From contig NZ_JAUSXS010000001.1 of the NCBI RefSeq assembly GCF_030816195.1, positions 5,417,501 to 5,481,500 of the forward strand: a stretch of 64,000 bases of DNA. The letters are read 5' to 3'. The notes below the pieces were generated by a model. That model ran no database searches. It saw nothing but the letters and a program-made list of their open reading frames with translations, and was not told the origin of the DNA. Origin of the DNA: Pseudomonas sp. W4I3 (GTDB lineage Bacteria; Pseudomonadota; Gammaproteobacteria; Pseudomonadales; Pseudomonadaceae). Positions 40,779 through 49,168 of this stretch are shown one piece after another (position 1 is the first letter of the stretch; the number at the start of each line of letters is the position of its first letter). A program made the position numbers and the translations under genes.

Positions 40779-40918
40779 TGCACAATCCTGCGAGAAGCGT
40801 AGGCAGGACGTCCCAGCTGCGGATTTATTCCAAGCGCGAACGCCATGTTTCAGGGAGATGACAGCCCCTTTGCTTGCCTGATCCACGCAATGGCGCAGGA
40901 TCAGGCAAGGATTGTGCA
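40779..40918. promoter_or_regulatory. Inverted repeats in the AraC/ABM divergent promoter region
   Basis: TGCACAATCCT (40779-40789) is repeated inverted as AGGATTGTGCA (40908-40918), one near each divergent gene. A second perfect 12-base inverted repeat, CTTGCCTGATCC (40873-40884) and GGATCAGGCAAG (40898-40909), overlaps the right copy. Good candidates for the AraC-family regulator's sites. The 328-base gap holds no other feature I can see. Confidence 0.5.
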
Positions 40919-40991
40919 GAATCGACGTAACACTTTTTGAAAACCCACCGCTAAGCTGAGCCCCATCAAACCCGCGTGTAGAGGACGCCCC

Positions 40992-41921
40992 ATGTCGTCG
41001 CCCGACCTCAAGCCCATGCCCCTCGATGCCGAGATGGAAAAGCAGCGTGCCGAACTGGCCAGCATTGTGCACCGCCATACCTGGGAGGATGGTTCCTACG
41101 GCACCGCGATCACGTCGCTGTACCTGAACCGCCACAACACGCCGCGCGACTTCATGCCGGTGCTGGTGGAGCCGGCCCTGTGCATCCTGGCCAGTGGCAG
41201 CAAGGAAGTGCGCCTGGCCGACGAAATTTTTGCTTATGACCCGCTCAATTATTTGGTGTTCTCGGTGGCCATGCCGGTGTCCGGCCGAATTATCGACGCC
41301 ACTCCCGATGACCCCAACCTCTCGGTGCGCATCAATATCGACCCGGCCCAACTCACCGCACTGATTGCCGAAGCCGGGCCGATGGGCGTGCCATCGCGTC
41401 CAACCGCCCGTGGCATGTACGTCGACCGCATCGACACTCAGCTGCTCGACGCCGTGCTGCGCCTGACCCGACTGCTGGACACGCCCAAAGATATCGCGAT
41501 GCTCGCGCCGCTGATCAACCGCGAAATTCTCTACCGCTTGTTGCGTGGGCCCCAAGGCTATCGCCTGTACGAAATTGCCGTGGCCAACAGCCAGAGCCAT
41601 CGGGTGAGCCAGGCGATCAAGTGGTTGAACGGTAACTACGAACAGCCGCTGCGCATCGATGACCTGGCGCGGGAAGTGAACCTGAGCGTCTCGACCTTGC
41701 ACCACCGCTTCAAGGCGATCACCGCCATGAGCCCGCTGCAATACCAGAAACAACTGCGCTTGCAGGAGGCCCGGCGACTGATGATTGCCGAAGGGCTGGA
41801 GGCTTCGGCAGCCGGGTATCGGGTGGGCTATGAAAGCCCCTCGCAGTTCAGCCGGGAATACAGCCGGTTGTTTGGTGCACCGCCTTTGCGCGACTTGGCC
41901 CGTTTACGCCAAAGCATCTGA
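40992..41921 (+). CDS. AraC-family transcriptional regulator (AraC_N type)
   Basis: A 309-residue regulator. The N-terminal AraC_N domain (residues 20-190: ITSLYLNRHNTPRDFMPVLVEPALCILASGSKEV) probably binds a small ligand. The C-terminal double helix-turn-helix spans about 205-305 (LRIDDLAREVNLSVSTLHHRFKAITAMSPLQYQKQLRLQEARRL). Regulators of this subgroup often control an adjacent divergent oxidoreductase or monooxygenase gene, here the ABM-like gene. Confidence 0.92.
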   Translation: MSSPDLKPMPLDAEMEKQRAELASIVHRHTWEDGSYGTAITSLYLNRHNTPRDFMPVLVEPALCILASGSKEVRLADEIFAYDPLNYLVFSVAMPVSGRIIDATPDDPNLSVRINIDPAQLTALIAEAGPMGVPSRPTARGMYVDRIDTQLLDAVLRLTRLLDTPKDIAMLAPLINREILYRLLRGPQGYRLYEIAVANSQSHRVSQAIKWLNGNYEQPLRIDDLAREVNLSVSTLHHRFKAITAMSPLQYQKQLRLQEARRLMIAEGLEASAAGYRVGYESPSQFSREYSRLFGAPPLRDLARLRQSI

Positions 41922-41939
41922 CCTGATGAAGATCAAAAT

Positions 41940-42026
41940 GTGGGAGGGGGCTTGCCCCCGATTGCGGTGGGTCAGCTACACATTGGCTGACTGACACACG
42001 GCTATCGGGAGCAAGCCCCCTCCCAC
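41940..42026. repeat. REPIN, GTGGGAGGGGGCTTGC family
   Basis: Inverted REP pair with GTGGGA ends outward, in the convergent space between the AraC gene and gtrS. Confidence 0.92.
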
Positions 42027-42044
42027 ATGGGCTCCGGCGTATGT

Positions 42045-43514
42045 TCAGTCGAGGCCGCGGGGCAGCTGCAAGGTCACCCGCAATCCCCCCTCGCGCAAAT
42101 TCTGCAAACTCACTTCACCGCCGTGGCTGTGGGCGATGTTGCGCGCAATCCCCAGCCCCAAACCATAGCCTTGCTGCTGCCCGGCGAGGCGAAAGTGCGG
42201 TTCGAACACCTGCTCCAGGCGCTGTTCCGGCACGCCGGGGCCTTCGTCATCCACGTGCAGGATGAACTCGATGCCGTTGTCCTCGATGCGCAAATGCGCG
42301 TTCTGCCCGTATTTGAGCGCATTGTCGATCAGGTTGCCGATGCAACGCTTGAGCGCCAGCGGCTTGCCAGGGTAAGTGGTCAGGGCGTGCCCATGCTGGG
42401 TGACTCGCCCATTGCCGTTGGGCGCAAGGTACGGTTCCACCACGCATTCGAGCACGTGGTTAAGGTCCACAGGCTGGATGTTCTCGTGGATATCGGTGTC
42501 TTTCACGCATTGCAGCGCGCCCTTGACCAGCAATTCCAGCTCATCCAGGTCACGCCCGAACTTGGTTTGCAGGTTCTCGTCTTCGAGCAATTCCACGCGC
42601 AGGCGCAGGCGCGTGATGGGCGTGCGCAGGTCGTGTGAAATCGCGCTGAACAACTGGCTGCGTTCGGTCAGGTAACGGCTGATGCGCTCACGCATGGCAT
42701 TGAACGCACGCCCCACTTCCACCACTTCGCTGCCGCCGCCTTCGGCCACCGGTTCTACATCGGCGCCCAGGGACATGTCCCGCGCCGCCCGCGCCAAGCG
42801 CTTGAGCGGCCGGCTTTGCCAATGCACCAGCAGGCCGATAAACAGCAGCAGAAAACCGCTGGTCAACACGATAAACCACACCTGCTGGGCGGGCAGGCCT
42901 TGCTCTTCAAGGCTGGTGTAGGGCTCGGGCAACAGCGAGGCAATGTACAACCATTCACCGGGCGCGAGCTGAATCTGGGTGACCAGCACCGGCGGGTTGA
43001 CCGGCTCCAGGGTCAATGCGTAGTGAGCCCAGGAGCGTGGCAGTTCATCGAGCTTGAGACCGGCATTGAAGATGCGCAGGTCTTCGGCGCTGACGAACTC
43101 CACCGAGATATGCACATCGGCGCCTAGGGTCTGGCGCAGCACCTCGTCCACCGCCACCAGCACCGCCTGCTTGCGCGGGGTTTCGGGCAATATCTGCATG
43201 TCCAGCGGACGGTCATTGAGGGTCACCACAAACCGCGTGCCGCCCATGCTGCGCAACTGGTCGAGCACCAGCGGGCGATAGGCCACCGGCAATGAACGGA
43301 AGTAACTCACGCTGGCGGTCATCGAATGCGCGAGGCTACGGGCGCTGGTGACCAGGCCCTCCAACTGGGTGGCGCGCAGCTGCGACACCCAGATCACGCT
43401 GGACAGCGCCTGGGCGAACAGCACGGCGAGCAGGGTCAGCAGCAACATGCGCCCAAGCAGCGAGCGCGGCACGGGAAAACGGCGGCGGCGTTCGCTCAGG
43501 TGTTCAGTGGGCAT
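42045..43514 (-). CDS. gtrS: GtrS-type sensor histidine kinase for glucose metabolism
   Basis: A 489-residue membrane kinase with TM1 about residues 20-42, a periplasmic sensor domain, TM2 about 214-235, HAMP, HisKA with H294 (AISHDLRTP) and an ATPase domain (NLIDNALKYG, GYGLGLGIA). In P. aeruginosa and P. putida the kinase at the end of edd-glk-gltR is GtrS/GltS, which senses 2-ketogluconate or 6-phosphogluconate and controls glucose uptake through GltR. ATG 43514 overlaps the gltR stop by 11 bases. In P. putida the gtsABCD transporter follows in this region; here a REPIN and unrelated genes do. Confidence 0.88.
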   Translation of the reverse strand: MPTEHLSERRRRFPVPRSLLGRMLLLTLLAVLFAQALSSVIWVSQLRATQLEGLVTSARSLAHSMTASVSYFRSLPVAYRPLVLDQLRSMGGTRFVVTLNDRPLDMQILPETPRKQAVLVAVDEVLRQTLGADVHISVEFVSAEDLRIFNAGLKLDELPRSWAHYALTLEPVNPPVLVTQIQLAPGEWLYIASLLPEPYTSLEEQGLPAQQVWFIVLTSGFLLLFIGLLVHWQSRPLKRLARAARDMSLGADVEPVAEGGGSEVVEVGRAFNAMRERISRYLTERSQLFSAISHDLRTPITRLRLRVELLEDENLQTKFGRDLDELELLVKGALQCVKDTDIHENIQPVDLNHVLECVVEPYLAPNGNGRVTQHGHALTTYPGKPLALKRCIGNLIDNALKYGQNAHLRIEDNGIEFILHVDDEGPGVPEQRLEQVFEPHFRLAGQQQGYGLGLGIARNIAHSHGGEVSLQNLREGGLRVTLQLPRGLD

Positions 43515-44238
43515 TGCCGGCAACCACGCTGGCTGCCAGTTGATAGCCGCTGCCGCGTACGGTGCGGATCAGCCGCGGAGGTTTTTCGGTGTCGCGCAGG
43601 CGTTGGCGCAGGCGGCTTACGGCCATGTCGACGATCCGATCCAACGGCATCAGGTCGCGACCACGGGTGGCGTTGCCGATGGTGTCGCGGTCGAGGATTT
43701 GTTGTGGGTGGTCGAGAAACAGTTTGAGCAAAGCAAAGTCGGCACCGGAAAGGATCACCTCTTCGCCATCCACGTGAAACAGGCGGTGGCTGATCATATC
43801 CAGGCGCCACTCATCGAACACCAACACCTCGCCGCCACTGCTGCGCTCCTGGCCGAACTGGCAGCGACGCAGCAGCGCCTTGATCCGCGCCTGCAACTCG
43901 CGTGGGCTGAACGGCTTGCCGATGTAGTCATCGGCGCCCAGCTCCAGGCCGATCACGCGGTCGGCTTCGTCGGAACTGGCGGTAAGCATGATGATCGGCA
44001 CCTGCGCCTGGCGCGGGTGCTGGCGGATCCAGCGGCAGAGGCTGAAACCGTCTTCGTCCGGCAACATCACATCGAGGATGACCAAGTCGCACGGCGCCTC
44101 GTTCATTGCCTGGCGGAACCCCGCGCCATCGGCCACGCCACGGACCTGGAAGCCGGCGCGACTGAGGTAGGTTTGCAGCAATTCGCGGATTTCCTGGTCG
44201 TCGTCGACGAGGAGAATCGATTTACTGATTACGCTCAC
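43504..44238 (-). CDS. gltR: GltR-type OmpR-family response regulator
   Basis: A 244-residue regulator with receiver D56 (LVILDVMLPDEDGF) and a C-terminal winged helix (LDRDTIGNATRGRDLMPLDRIVDMAVSRLRQRLRD...IRTVRGSGYQL). GTG 44238 is the start: AAGGAGG is five bases upstream and the protein then begins MSVISKSILLVDDDQEI. GltR controls the glucose porin and transporter genes. The gene lies 131 bases after glk with a REP pair in between, so expression may be partly uncoupled from edd-glk. Confidence 0.9.
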   Translation of the reverse strand: MSVISKSILLVDDDQEIRELLQTYLSRAGFQVRGVADGAGFRQAMNEAPCDLVILDVMLPDEDGFSLCRWIRQHPRQAQVPIIMLTASSDEADRVIGLELGADDYIGKPFSPRELQARIKALLRRCQFGQERSSGGEVLVFDEWRLDMISHRLFHVDGEEVILSGADFALLKLFLDHPQQILDRDTIGNATRGRDLMPLDRIVDMAVSRLRQRLRDTEKPPRLIRTVRGSGYQLAASVVAGNAH

Positions 44239-44278
44239 GGGGTCCTCCTTGTTGTGATGGGGTGCTCTTGATGGCGTC

Positions 44279-44355
44279 ATCGGGGGCAAGCCCCCTCCCA
44301 CATTTGAAACGCATTCCAGTGTGGGAGGGGTGCCACGATTCGACTTGCCCCCGAC
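44279..44355. repeat. REP pair with one extended variant arm, between glk and gltR
   Basis: Left member is a standard inverted REP (44279-44303). Right member (44321-44355) is the variant GTGGGAGGGG-TGCCACGATTCGA-CTTGCCCCCGA. CCCCGA ends point outward. It is the only REP in this window that lies inside an apparent operon. Confidence 0.82.
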
Positions 44356-44369
44356 GAGGCCATCACAGC

Positions 44370-45326
44370 CTAAGCAAATGCCTGCTCCAGCGCCACACCC
44401 GCCCCGGTCAACCCCGAATATGGCGCCGTCACCAACCATACCGGAATGCCTTTGAAGTAGTCGCTCATGCAACCTTTGTCCGCAAAGCTTTTGGCGAAAC
44501 CGCTGTTGATAAAGAAGTCGGCAAACCTCGGTATCACCCCGCCCACGATATACACGCCGCCACGCCCGCCCGTGGTCAGCACATTGTTGCCCGCCACCCG
44601 GCCCAGCCAGATGCTGAACTGGTCGAGGACTTCCATCGCCACCGGATCGCCCGCCAGGCCCGCCGCCGTGATGGCCTCGGGCGTGTCCAGCACCGGTGTG
44701 TGCCCATCCACCGCACAAATCGCCCGGTACAGGCGCGGCAACCCGCCGCCGCTCAACGCGGTTTCAGCGCTGACGTGGCCAATCTCGCTGTAGATGTGTT
44801 GCCACAACTGGGTTTCGCGCGGGCTGCTCAGGGGCAGGTCGACATGGCCGCCCTCCCCTGGCAACGCGGCCCAACGGCCTGCGCCGAGGTCCAGCAGCGT
44901 ACCGACGCCCAGGCCGGTGCCCGGGCCGATCACCACCGCCGGCCGCAACGGTTCCGGCGTGCCTTCACAGACCACGCGAAATTCATCGGGTTGCAAGCGG
45001 GTCATGCCCAGGGCCATGGCCGAGAAGTCGTTGACCAGCAGCAGTTCGTCCACCTGCAACGCCTGGCAAAAAGCCGTCTTGCTCAAGCGCCAGTGGTTAT
45101 TGGTGAACTTGAACTCATCGCCGCTCACCGGCCCGGCTACCGACAGGCACACCGCGCCGATGTCGCCAATCGCCAGGCCTTCTTCATCGAGATAGACCTT
45201 GATGGCCTCCTCAGGGCTTGAGTGATCCGCCGTGGCCAGCACGCGGATCGCATGCAGTGCCTGATCCCGCCACAACGCAAAACGGGCGTTGGTACCCCCG
45301 ATATCACCGACCAGCGCTAACTTCAC
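44370..45326 (-). CDS. glk: Glucokinase
   Basis: A 318-residue ATP-dependent glucokinase, making glucose-6-phosphate. The N-terminal phosphate loop GDIGGTNARFAL is at residues 8-19. The sugar-binding VNDFSAMALG and LPGEGGHVDL and the ATP-side GVYIVGGVIPRF are present. It begins with GTG overlapping the edd stop (GTGA), so translation is coupled to edd. With Edd it feeds the Entner-Doudoroff route. Confidence 0.95.
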   Translation of the reverse strand: MKLALVGDIGGTNARFALWRDQALHAIRVLATADHSSPEEAIKVYLDEEGLAIGDIGAVCLSVAGPVSGDEFKFTNNHWRLSKTAFCQALQVDELLLVNDFSAMALGMTRLQPDEFRVVCEGTPEPLRPAVVIGPGTGLGVGTLLDLGAGRWAALPGEGGHVDLPLSSPRETQLWQHIYSEIGHVSAETALSGGGLPRLYRAICAVDGHTPVLDTPEAITAAGLAGDPVAMEVLDQFSIWLGRVAGNNVLTTGGRGGVYIVGGVIPRFADFFINSGFAKSFADKGCMSDYFKGIPVWLVTAPYSGLTGAGVALEQAFA

Positions 45327-47149
45327 TTAAGCGTCTCCAAGGCAGAGGTAAAGGCGCTGGCGCCCTGCTCTGCGGAGCTTGCGGCCAAGCGCATGAATGC
45401 AAACAACTCGCGACCGGCGCCCACGTTATTGCCCAACAGGCCCGTGGCCGGCGTGCGCGCGGCAAACTCTTCGGCGTCCACCTTAAGCTCCAGGGTGCCG
45501 GTGACGCCATCGACGCGAATGATATCGCCATCTTTAACCCGCGCCAGCGGCCCGCCGCTCTGGGCTTCGGGGTTGACGTGGATCGCGGCGGGGATCTTAC
45601 CCGACGCGCCGGACATACGCCCGTCTGTCACCAGCGCCACTTTGAAACCACGGTCCTGCAACACGCCCAGAAACGGCGTCATCTTGTGCAATTCGGGCAT
45701 GCCGTTGGAACGCGGGCCCTGGAAGCGCATCACCGCGACGAAGTCTTTTTCCAACTGGCCGGCCTTGAACGCATCGGCCAGGTCCTGTTGATCCTGGAAC
45801 ACCACGGCCGGTGCTTCGACCACCTGGTGCTCCGGCGCAACGGCCGAGACTTTCATCACGCCACGGCCAAGGTTGCCTTCCATCACCCGCAAGCCGCCTT
45901 CTGGCGAAAACGCACGGGCCACGGGGCGCAGGATGGTTTCGTCGAGGCTTTCGATGGGGCCGTCGCGCCAGATCAGTTCGCCGTCGACCAGGAACGGCTC
46001 CTGGGTGTACCGGCTCAAGCCCTTGCCCGCCACGGTGTTGACGTCTTCGTGCAGCAGGCCGGCTTCGAGCAGTTCGCGGATCAGGAAAGACATGCCGCCC
46101 GCTGCCTGGAAATGGTTGATGTCAGCCTTGCCGTTCGGATACACGTGAGACAGGGTCGGGACCACCTCGGAGAGGTCGGCCATGTCCTGCCAGGTCAGGA
46201 TGATGCCCGCCGACATCGCGATGGCCGGCATGTGCAGGGTGTGGTTGGTGGACCCGCCCGTGGCGTTGAGGGCGACGATGGAGTTGACGATGGACTTCTC
46301 GTCGACGATCTCGCCGATGGGCGTGAAGTTGCCGTTGGCCTTGGTCAGGCGCGTGACCTGATGCGCGGCCTCGCGGGTCAGCGCGTCGCGCAGCGGCGTG
46401 TACGGGTTGACGAACGAAGCGCCCGGCAGGTGCAGGCCCATCACTTCCATCAACAGCTGGTTGGTGTTGGCGGTGCCGTAGAAGGTGCAGGTACCGGGGC
46501 TGTGGTAGGACTTCATCTCCGATTCGAGCAGCTCTTCGCGGGTGGCCTTGCCTTCGGCGTAGCGCTGGCGCACATCGGCTTTCTGCTTGTTGGAGATGCC
46601 CGACGGCATCGGCCCGCCAGGCACGAAGACCATCGGCAGGTGGCCGTAGCGCAGCGCGCCCATCATCAGGCCGGGGACGATCTTGTCGCAGATACCCAGC
46701 ATCAGCGCGGCGTCGAACATGTTATGGGACAGCGCTACCGCCGTGGACATGGCGATGACTTCGCGGCTGAGCAGGCTCAGTTCCATGCCCGGCTCGCCCT
46801 GGGTCACGCCGTCGCACATGGCGGGCGTGCCGCCGGCGAACTGGCCGACCGAGCCGACTTCGCGCAGGGCTTTCTTGATTTGTTCAGGGAAATGTTCGTA
46901 CGGCTGGTGCGCCGAAAGCATGTCGTTATACGAAGAAACAATTGCCACGTTGGCGGCATTCATCATGCGCAGGCTGTTTTTGTCTTCGGTGCCGCAACCC
47001 GCCACGCCGTGGGCGAAGTTGGCGCACTGCAGCTTGCCGCGCATCGGACCGTCGCTGGCTGCGCCGCGAATGAGCGCAAGGTAAGCCTCGCGGGTGGCGC
47101 GGCTGCGGGCGATAAGCCGTTCGGTGACCTCAAGAACGCGGGGATGCAT
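45323..47149 (-). CDS. edd: 6-Phosphogluconate dehydratase
   Basis: A 608-residue IlvD/Edd-family dehydratase that makes 2-keto-3-deoxy-6-phosphogluconate. It starts MHPRVLEVTERLIARSR and has CDGVTQGEPGMELSLLSRE, the iron-sulfur region GICDKIVPG and PGTCTFYGTANTNQ, and the C-terminal GMPELHKMTP and VTDGRMSGASGKIPAAIHV. First gene of the edd-glk-gltR-gtrS set, divergent from gap, with two HexR-type operators in the shared 221-base promoter region. Confidence 0.97.
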   Translation of the reverse strand: MHPRVLEVTERLIARSRATREAYLALIRGAASDGPMRGKLQCANFAHGVAGCGTEDKNSLRMMNAANVAIVSSYNDMLSAHQPYEHFPEQIKKALREVGSVGQFAGGTPAMCDGVTQGEPGMELSLLSREVIAMSTAVALSHNMFDAALMLGICDKIVPGLMMGALRYGHLPMVFVPGGPMPSGISNKQKADVRQRYAEGKATREELLESEMKSYHSPGTCTFYGTANTNQLLMEVMGLHLPGASFVNPYTPLRDALTREAAHQVTRLTKANGNFTPIGEIVDEKSIVNSIVALNATGGSTNHTLHMPAIAMSAGIILTWQDMADLSEVVPTLSHVYPNGKADINHFQAAGGMSFLIRELLEAGLLHEDVNTVAGKGLSRYTQEPFLVDGELIWRDGPIESLDETILRPVARAFSPEGGLRVMEGNLGRGVMKVSAVAPEHQVVEAPAVVFQDQQDLADAFKAGQLEKDFVAVMRFQGPRSNGMPELHKMTPFLGVLQDRGFKVALVTDGRMSGASGKIPAAIHVNPEAQSGGPLARVKDGDIIRVDGVTGTLELKVDAEEFAARTPATGLLGNNVGAGRELFAFMRLAASSAEQGASAFTSALETLK

Positions 47150-47269
47150 GTATAGAACTCCAGGCTAACGGATGTGGCGACCTGAGTGTCTATGCTGATC
47201 AAACGCCCGCAGCGCATGGGATGGCAGGGAGTCGTTTGGATCATCGGACCAGTTGATTCAGGTCACTCG

Positions 47270-47284
47270 TTGTAGATTGAACAA
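47270..47284. promoter_or_regulatory. HexR-type operator, edd side
   Basis: TTGT-AGATTGA-ACAA fits the TTGT-N7/8-ACAA HexR site described for Pseudomonas edd, zwf and gap. It lies 120 bases upstream of edd. HexR releases DNA on binding 2-keto-3-deoxy-6-phosphogluconate. Confidence 0.75.
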
Positions 47285-47331
47285 AATATTGCCACTAAAA
47301 AGGCTTGTTTTCTATTTTTATGCGAATAATC

Positions 47332-47346
47332 TTGTAATTCTTACAA
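47332..47346. promoter_or_regulatory. HexR-type operator, gap side
   Basis: TTGT-AATTCTT-ACAA, 24 bases before the gap start and just after a -10-like AATAAT (47325-47330), where binding would block gap transcription. Its spacing from the first site is 62 bases, centre to centre. Confidence 0.78.
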
Positions 47347-47370
47347 CAAATCGACGATAGGCACCTTCCA

Positions 47371-48372
47371 ATGACTCTACGCATCGCAATCAATGGTTTT
47401 GGCCGTATCGGCCGTAATGTCCTGCGCGCACTGTATACCCAAGGCTACCGCCAGGATTTGCAGATCGTCGCCATCAACGATCTGGGCGACAGTTCGATCA
47501 ATGCCCACCTGCTCAAATACGACACCGTCCATGGCACATTCGAAGCAGAGGTCGCTCACGATCAGGAAAGCCTGACCGTCAATGGCGACCGGATCGCCGT
47601 CAGTGCCATTCGCAACCCGGCCGACCTGCCGTGGGCCGCGCACAAGATCGACGTGGTGTTCGAATGCACCGGGCTGTTCACCGACCGTGACAAGGCTGCC
47701 GCCCATATTACCGCCGGCGCGCGCAAGGTGATCATCTCCGCTCCAGCCAAGGGCGCGGACGCGACCGTGGTCTATGGCGTGAACCATGACATTCTGCGTC
47801 AATCGCACCAGATCATCTCCAACGCATCGTGCACCACCAACTGCCTGGCGCCGGTCGCCCAGGTGCTGCACCGCGAACTGGGCATCGAAAGTGGCCTGAT
47901 GACCACTATTCACGCCTATACCAACGACCAGAACCTGACTGACGTCTACCACACCGACCCGTACCGCGCGCGTTCGGCCACCCAGAACATGATCCCGAGC
48001 AAGACCGGCGCCGCTGAAGCCGTCGGCCTGGTGCTGCCGGAGCTCGCGGGCAAGCTGACCGGCATGGCCGTGCGCGTGCCGGTGATCAACGTGTCGTTGG
48101 TGGACCTCACCGTACAGCTGAAGAAAGAAGCCACGGCTGATGAAGTCAACGCGCTGTTGAAGCACGCCAGCCAACACTCGAAAATCCTCGGCTACAACAC
48201 CCTGCCGCTGGTTTCCAGTGACTTCAACCATAACCCGCTGTCGTCGATCTTCGACGCCAACCACACCAAGGTCAGCGGCAAGCTGCTTAAAGTGCTGGCC
48301 TGGTATGACAACGAGTGGGGCTTCTCCAACCGCATGCTGGATAACTGCCTGGCGCTTTGCAACGCCGAGTAA
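47371..48372 (+). CDS. gap: Type I glyceraldehyde-3-phosphate dehydrogenase
   Basis: A 333-residue NAD-dependent enzyme with INGFGRIGRNVLRAL at residues 7-21 (cofactor fold), catalytic C154 in SNASCTTNCLAP and the C-terminal WYDNEWGFSNRMLD. In fluorescent pseudomonads this gap-1 copy is induced by glucose and under HexR control with the divergent edd operon, processing triose phosphate from the Entner-Doudoroff split. A REPIN lies 24 bases beyond the stop. Confidence 0.97.
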   Translation: MTLRIAINGFGRIGRNVLRALYTQGYRQDLQIVAINDLGDSSINAHLLKYDTVHGTFEAEVAHDQESLTVNGDRIAVSAIRNPADLPWAAHKIDVVFECTGLFTDRDKAAAHITAGARKVIISAPAKGADATVVYGVNHDILRQSHQIISNASCTTNCLAPVAQVLHRELGIESGLMTTIHAYTNDQNLTDVYHTDPYRARSATQNMIPSKTGAAEAVGLVLPELAGKLTGMAVRVPVINVSLVDLTVQLKKEATADEVNALLKHASQHSKILGYNTLPLVSSDFNHNPLSSIFDANHTKVSGKLLKVLAWYDNEWGFSNRMLDNCLALCNAE

Positions 48373-48396
48373 AAACCCATTTGGAATGGGGCTTGT

Positions 48397-48483
48397 GTGG
48401 GAGGGGGCTTGCTCCCGATGGTGGTGTGTCAGTCACTCATATATTGACTGGCACACCGCTATCGGGAGCAAGCCCCCTCCCAC
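48397..48483. repeat. REPIN, GTGGGAGGGGGCTTGC family
   Basis: Inverted REP pair, GTGGGA ends outward, separating gap from the haem-uptake regulator cluster. Confidence 0.92.
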
Positions 48484-48532
48484 ATTTGAGCGGTGCAAGG
48501 CTGTAGAAATAGCCACTTGCCATTTCAGTTGA

Positions 48533-48547
48533 TGATAAGCATTATCA
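48533..48547. promoter_or_regulatory. Fur box of the ECF sigma gene
   Basis: TGATAAGCATTATCA matches the 7-1-7 Fur consensus (TGATAAT-N-ATTATCA) at 13 of 14 positions, 27 bases before the sigma factor start codon. It predicts repression in iron-replete cells. Confidence 0.85.
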
Positions 48548-48574
48548 TTAACTGCAAATCGGTCTGGTATCACT

Positions 48575-49093
48575 GTGAGCCAATCTCGCTTCAACCACGT
48601 TTTTCTCACCCAACGGGTGATCCTGCTGCGCACTCTGCAACGCATGGTGAATAACCACAGCACTGCCGAGGACCTGTTGCAGGAAACCTACCTGCGCGTG
48701 ACTCGGGCCCTGAGTGAGCGGCCGATCGACCACCTGGAACCCTTCGTCTACCAGACAGCGCGCAACCTGGCGCTGGATCATTTGCGTTCGCGCAGGATCC
48801 AGGCCCGCACCCTGCAGGAAGATGTCCCGCTGGATGTCCTGCAAAGTGTCGCCGCCCCGATCAGCACACCTGAAGACGCGACCCAGGCCGAGCAATTGCT
48901 TGAGCACCTGAGCGTCAGCCTGGGCCAGTTGAGCGCCCGCCAGCAACGCATCTTCATCCTCAGCCGCCTGCACGGTTGCAGCTACCAGGAGATTGCCGAT
49001 CAGTTGCAGGTGTCCTTGAGCACCGTACAAAAGGAACTGAAGTTGATCATGGCCATCTGTGTAGGTGTGGCCGAACGGCTGGATCAGCCTTAA
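48575..49093 (+). CDS. hxuI: Iron-starvation ECF sigma factor (FecI/HxuI-like)
   Basis: A 172-residue ECF sigma factor of the FecI group. Region 2 (STAEDLLQETYLRVTRAL...FVYQTARNLALDHLRSRR) and region 4 (LSARQQRIFILSRLHGCSYQEIADQLQVSLSTVQKEL) are complete. The only plausible start is GTG 48575. With the FecR-like gene and the TonB receptor downstream it forms a cell-surface signalling set; the layout and receptor length match the P. aeruginosa Hxu system (PA1300-PA1302). The symbol is by analogy. Confidence 0.88.
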   Translation: MSQSRFNHVFLTQRVILLRTLQRMVNNHSTAEDLLQETYLRVTRALSERPIDHLEPFVYQTARNLALDHLRSRRIQARTLQEDVPLDVLQSVAAPISTPEDATQAEQLLEHLSVSLGQLSARQQRIFILSRLHGCSYQEIADQLQVSLSTVQKELKLIMAICVGVAERLDQP

Positions 49094-49168
49094 GCTTCAC
49101 TCGGACAGAAGTGTCGATCCAAGCTGTAGGAAAAATGAATAGAACGTGGCGAAGACCCGAGGAACACC

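Noticed and set aside
45218..47155. A 645-codon frame antisense to edd
   Set aside because: Shadow of edd with no recognisable motif.
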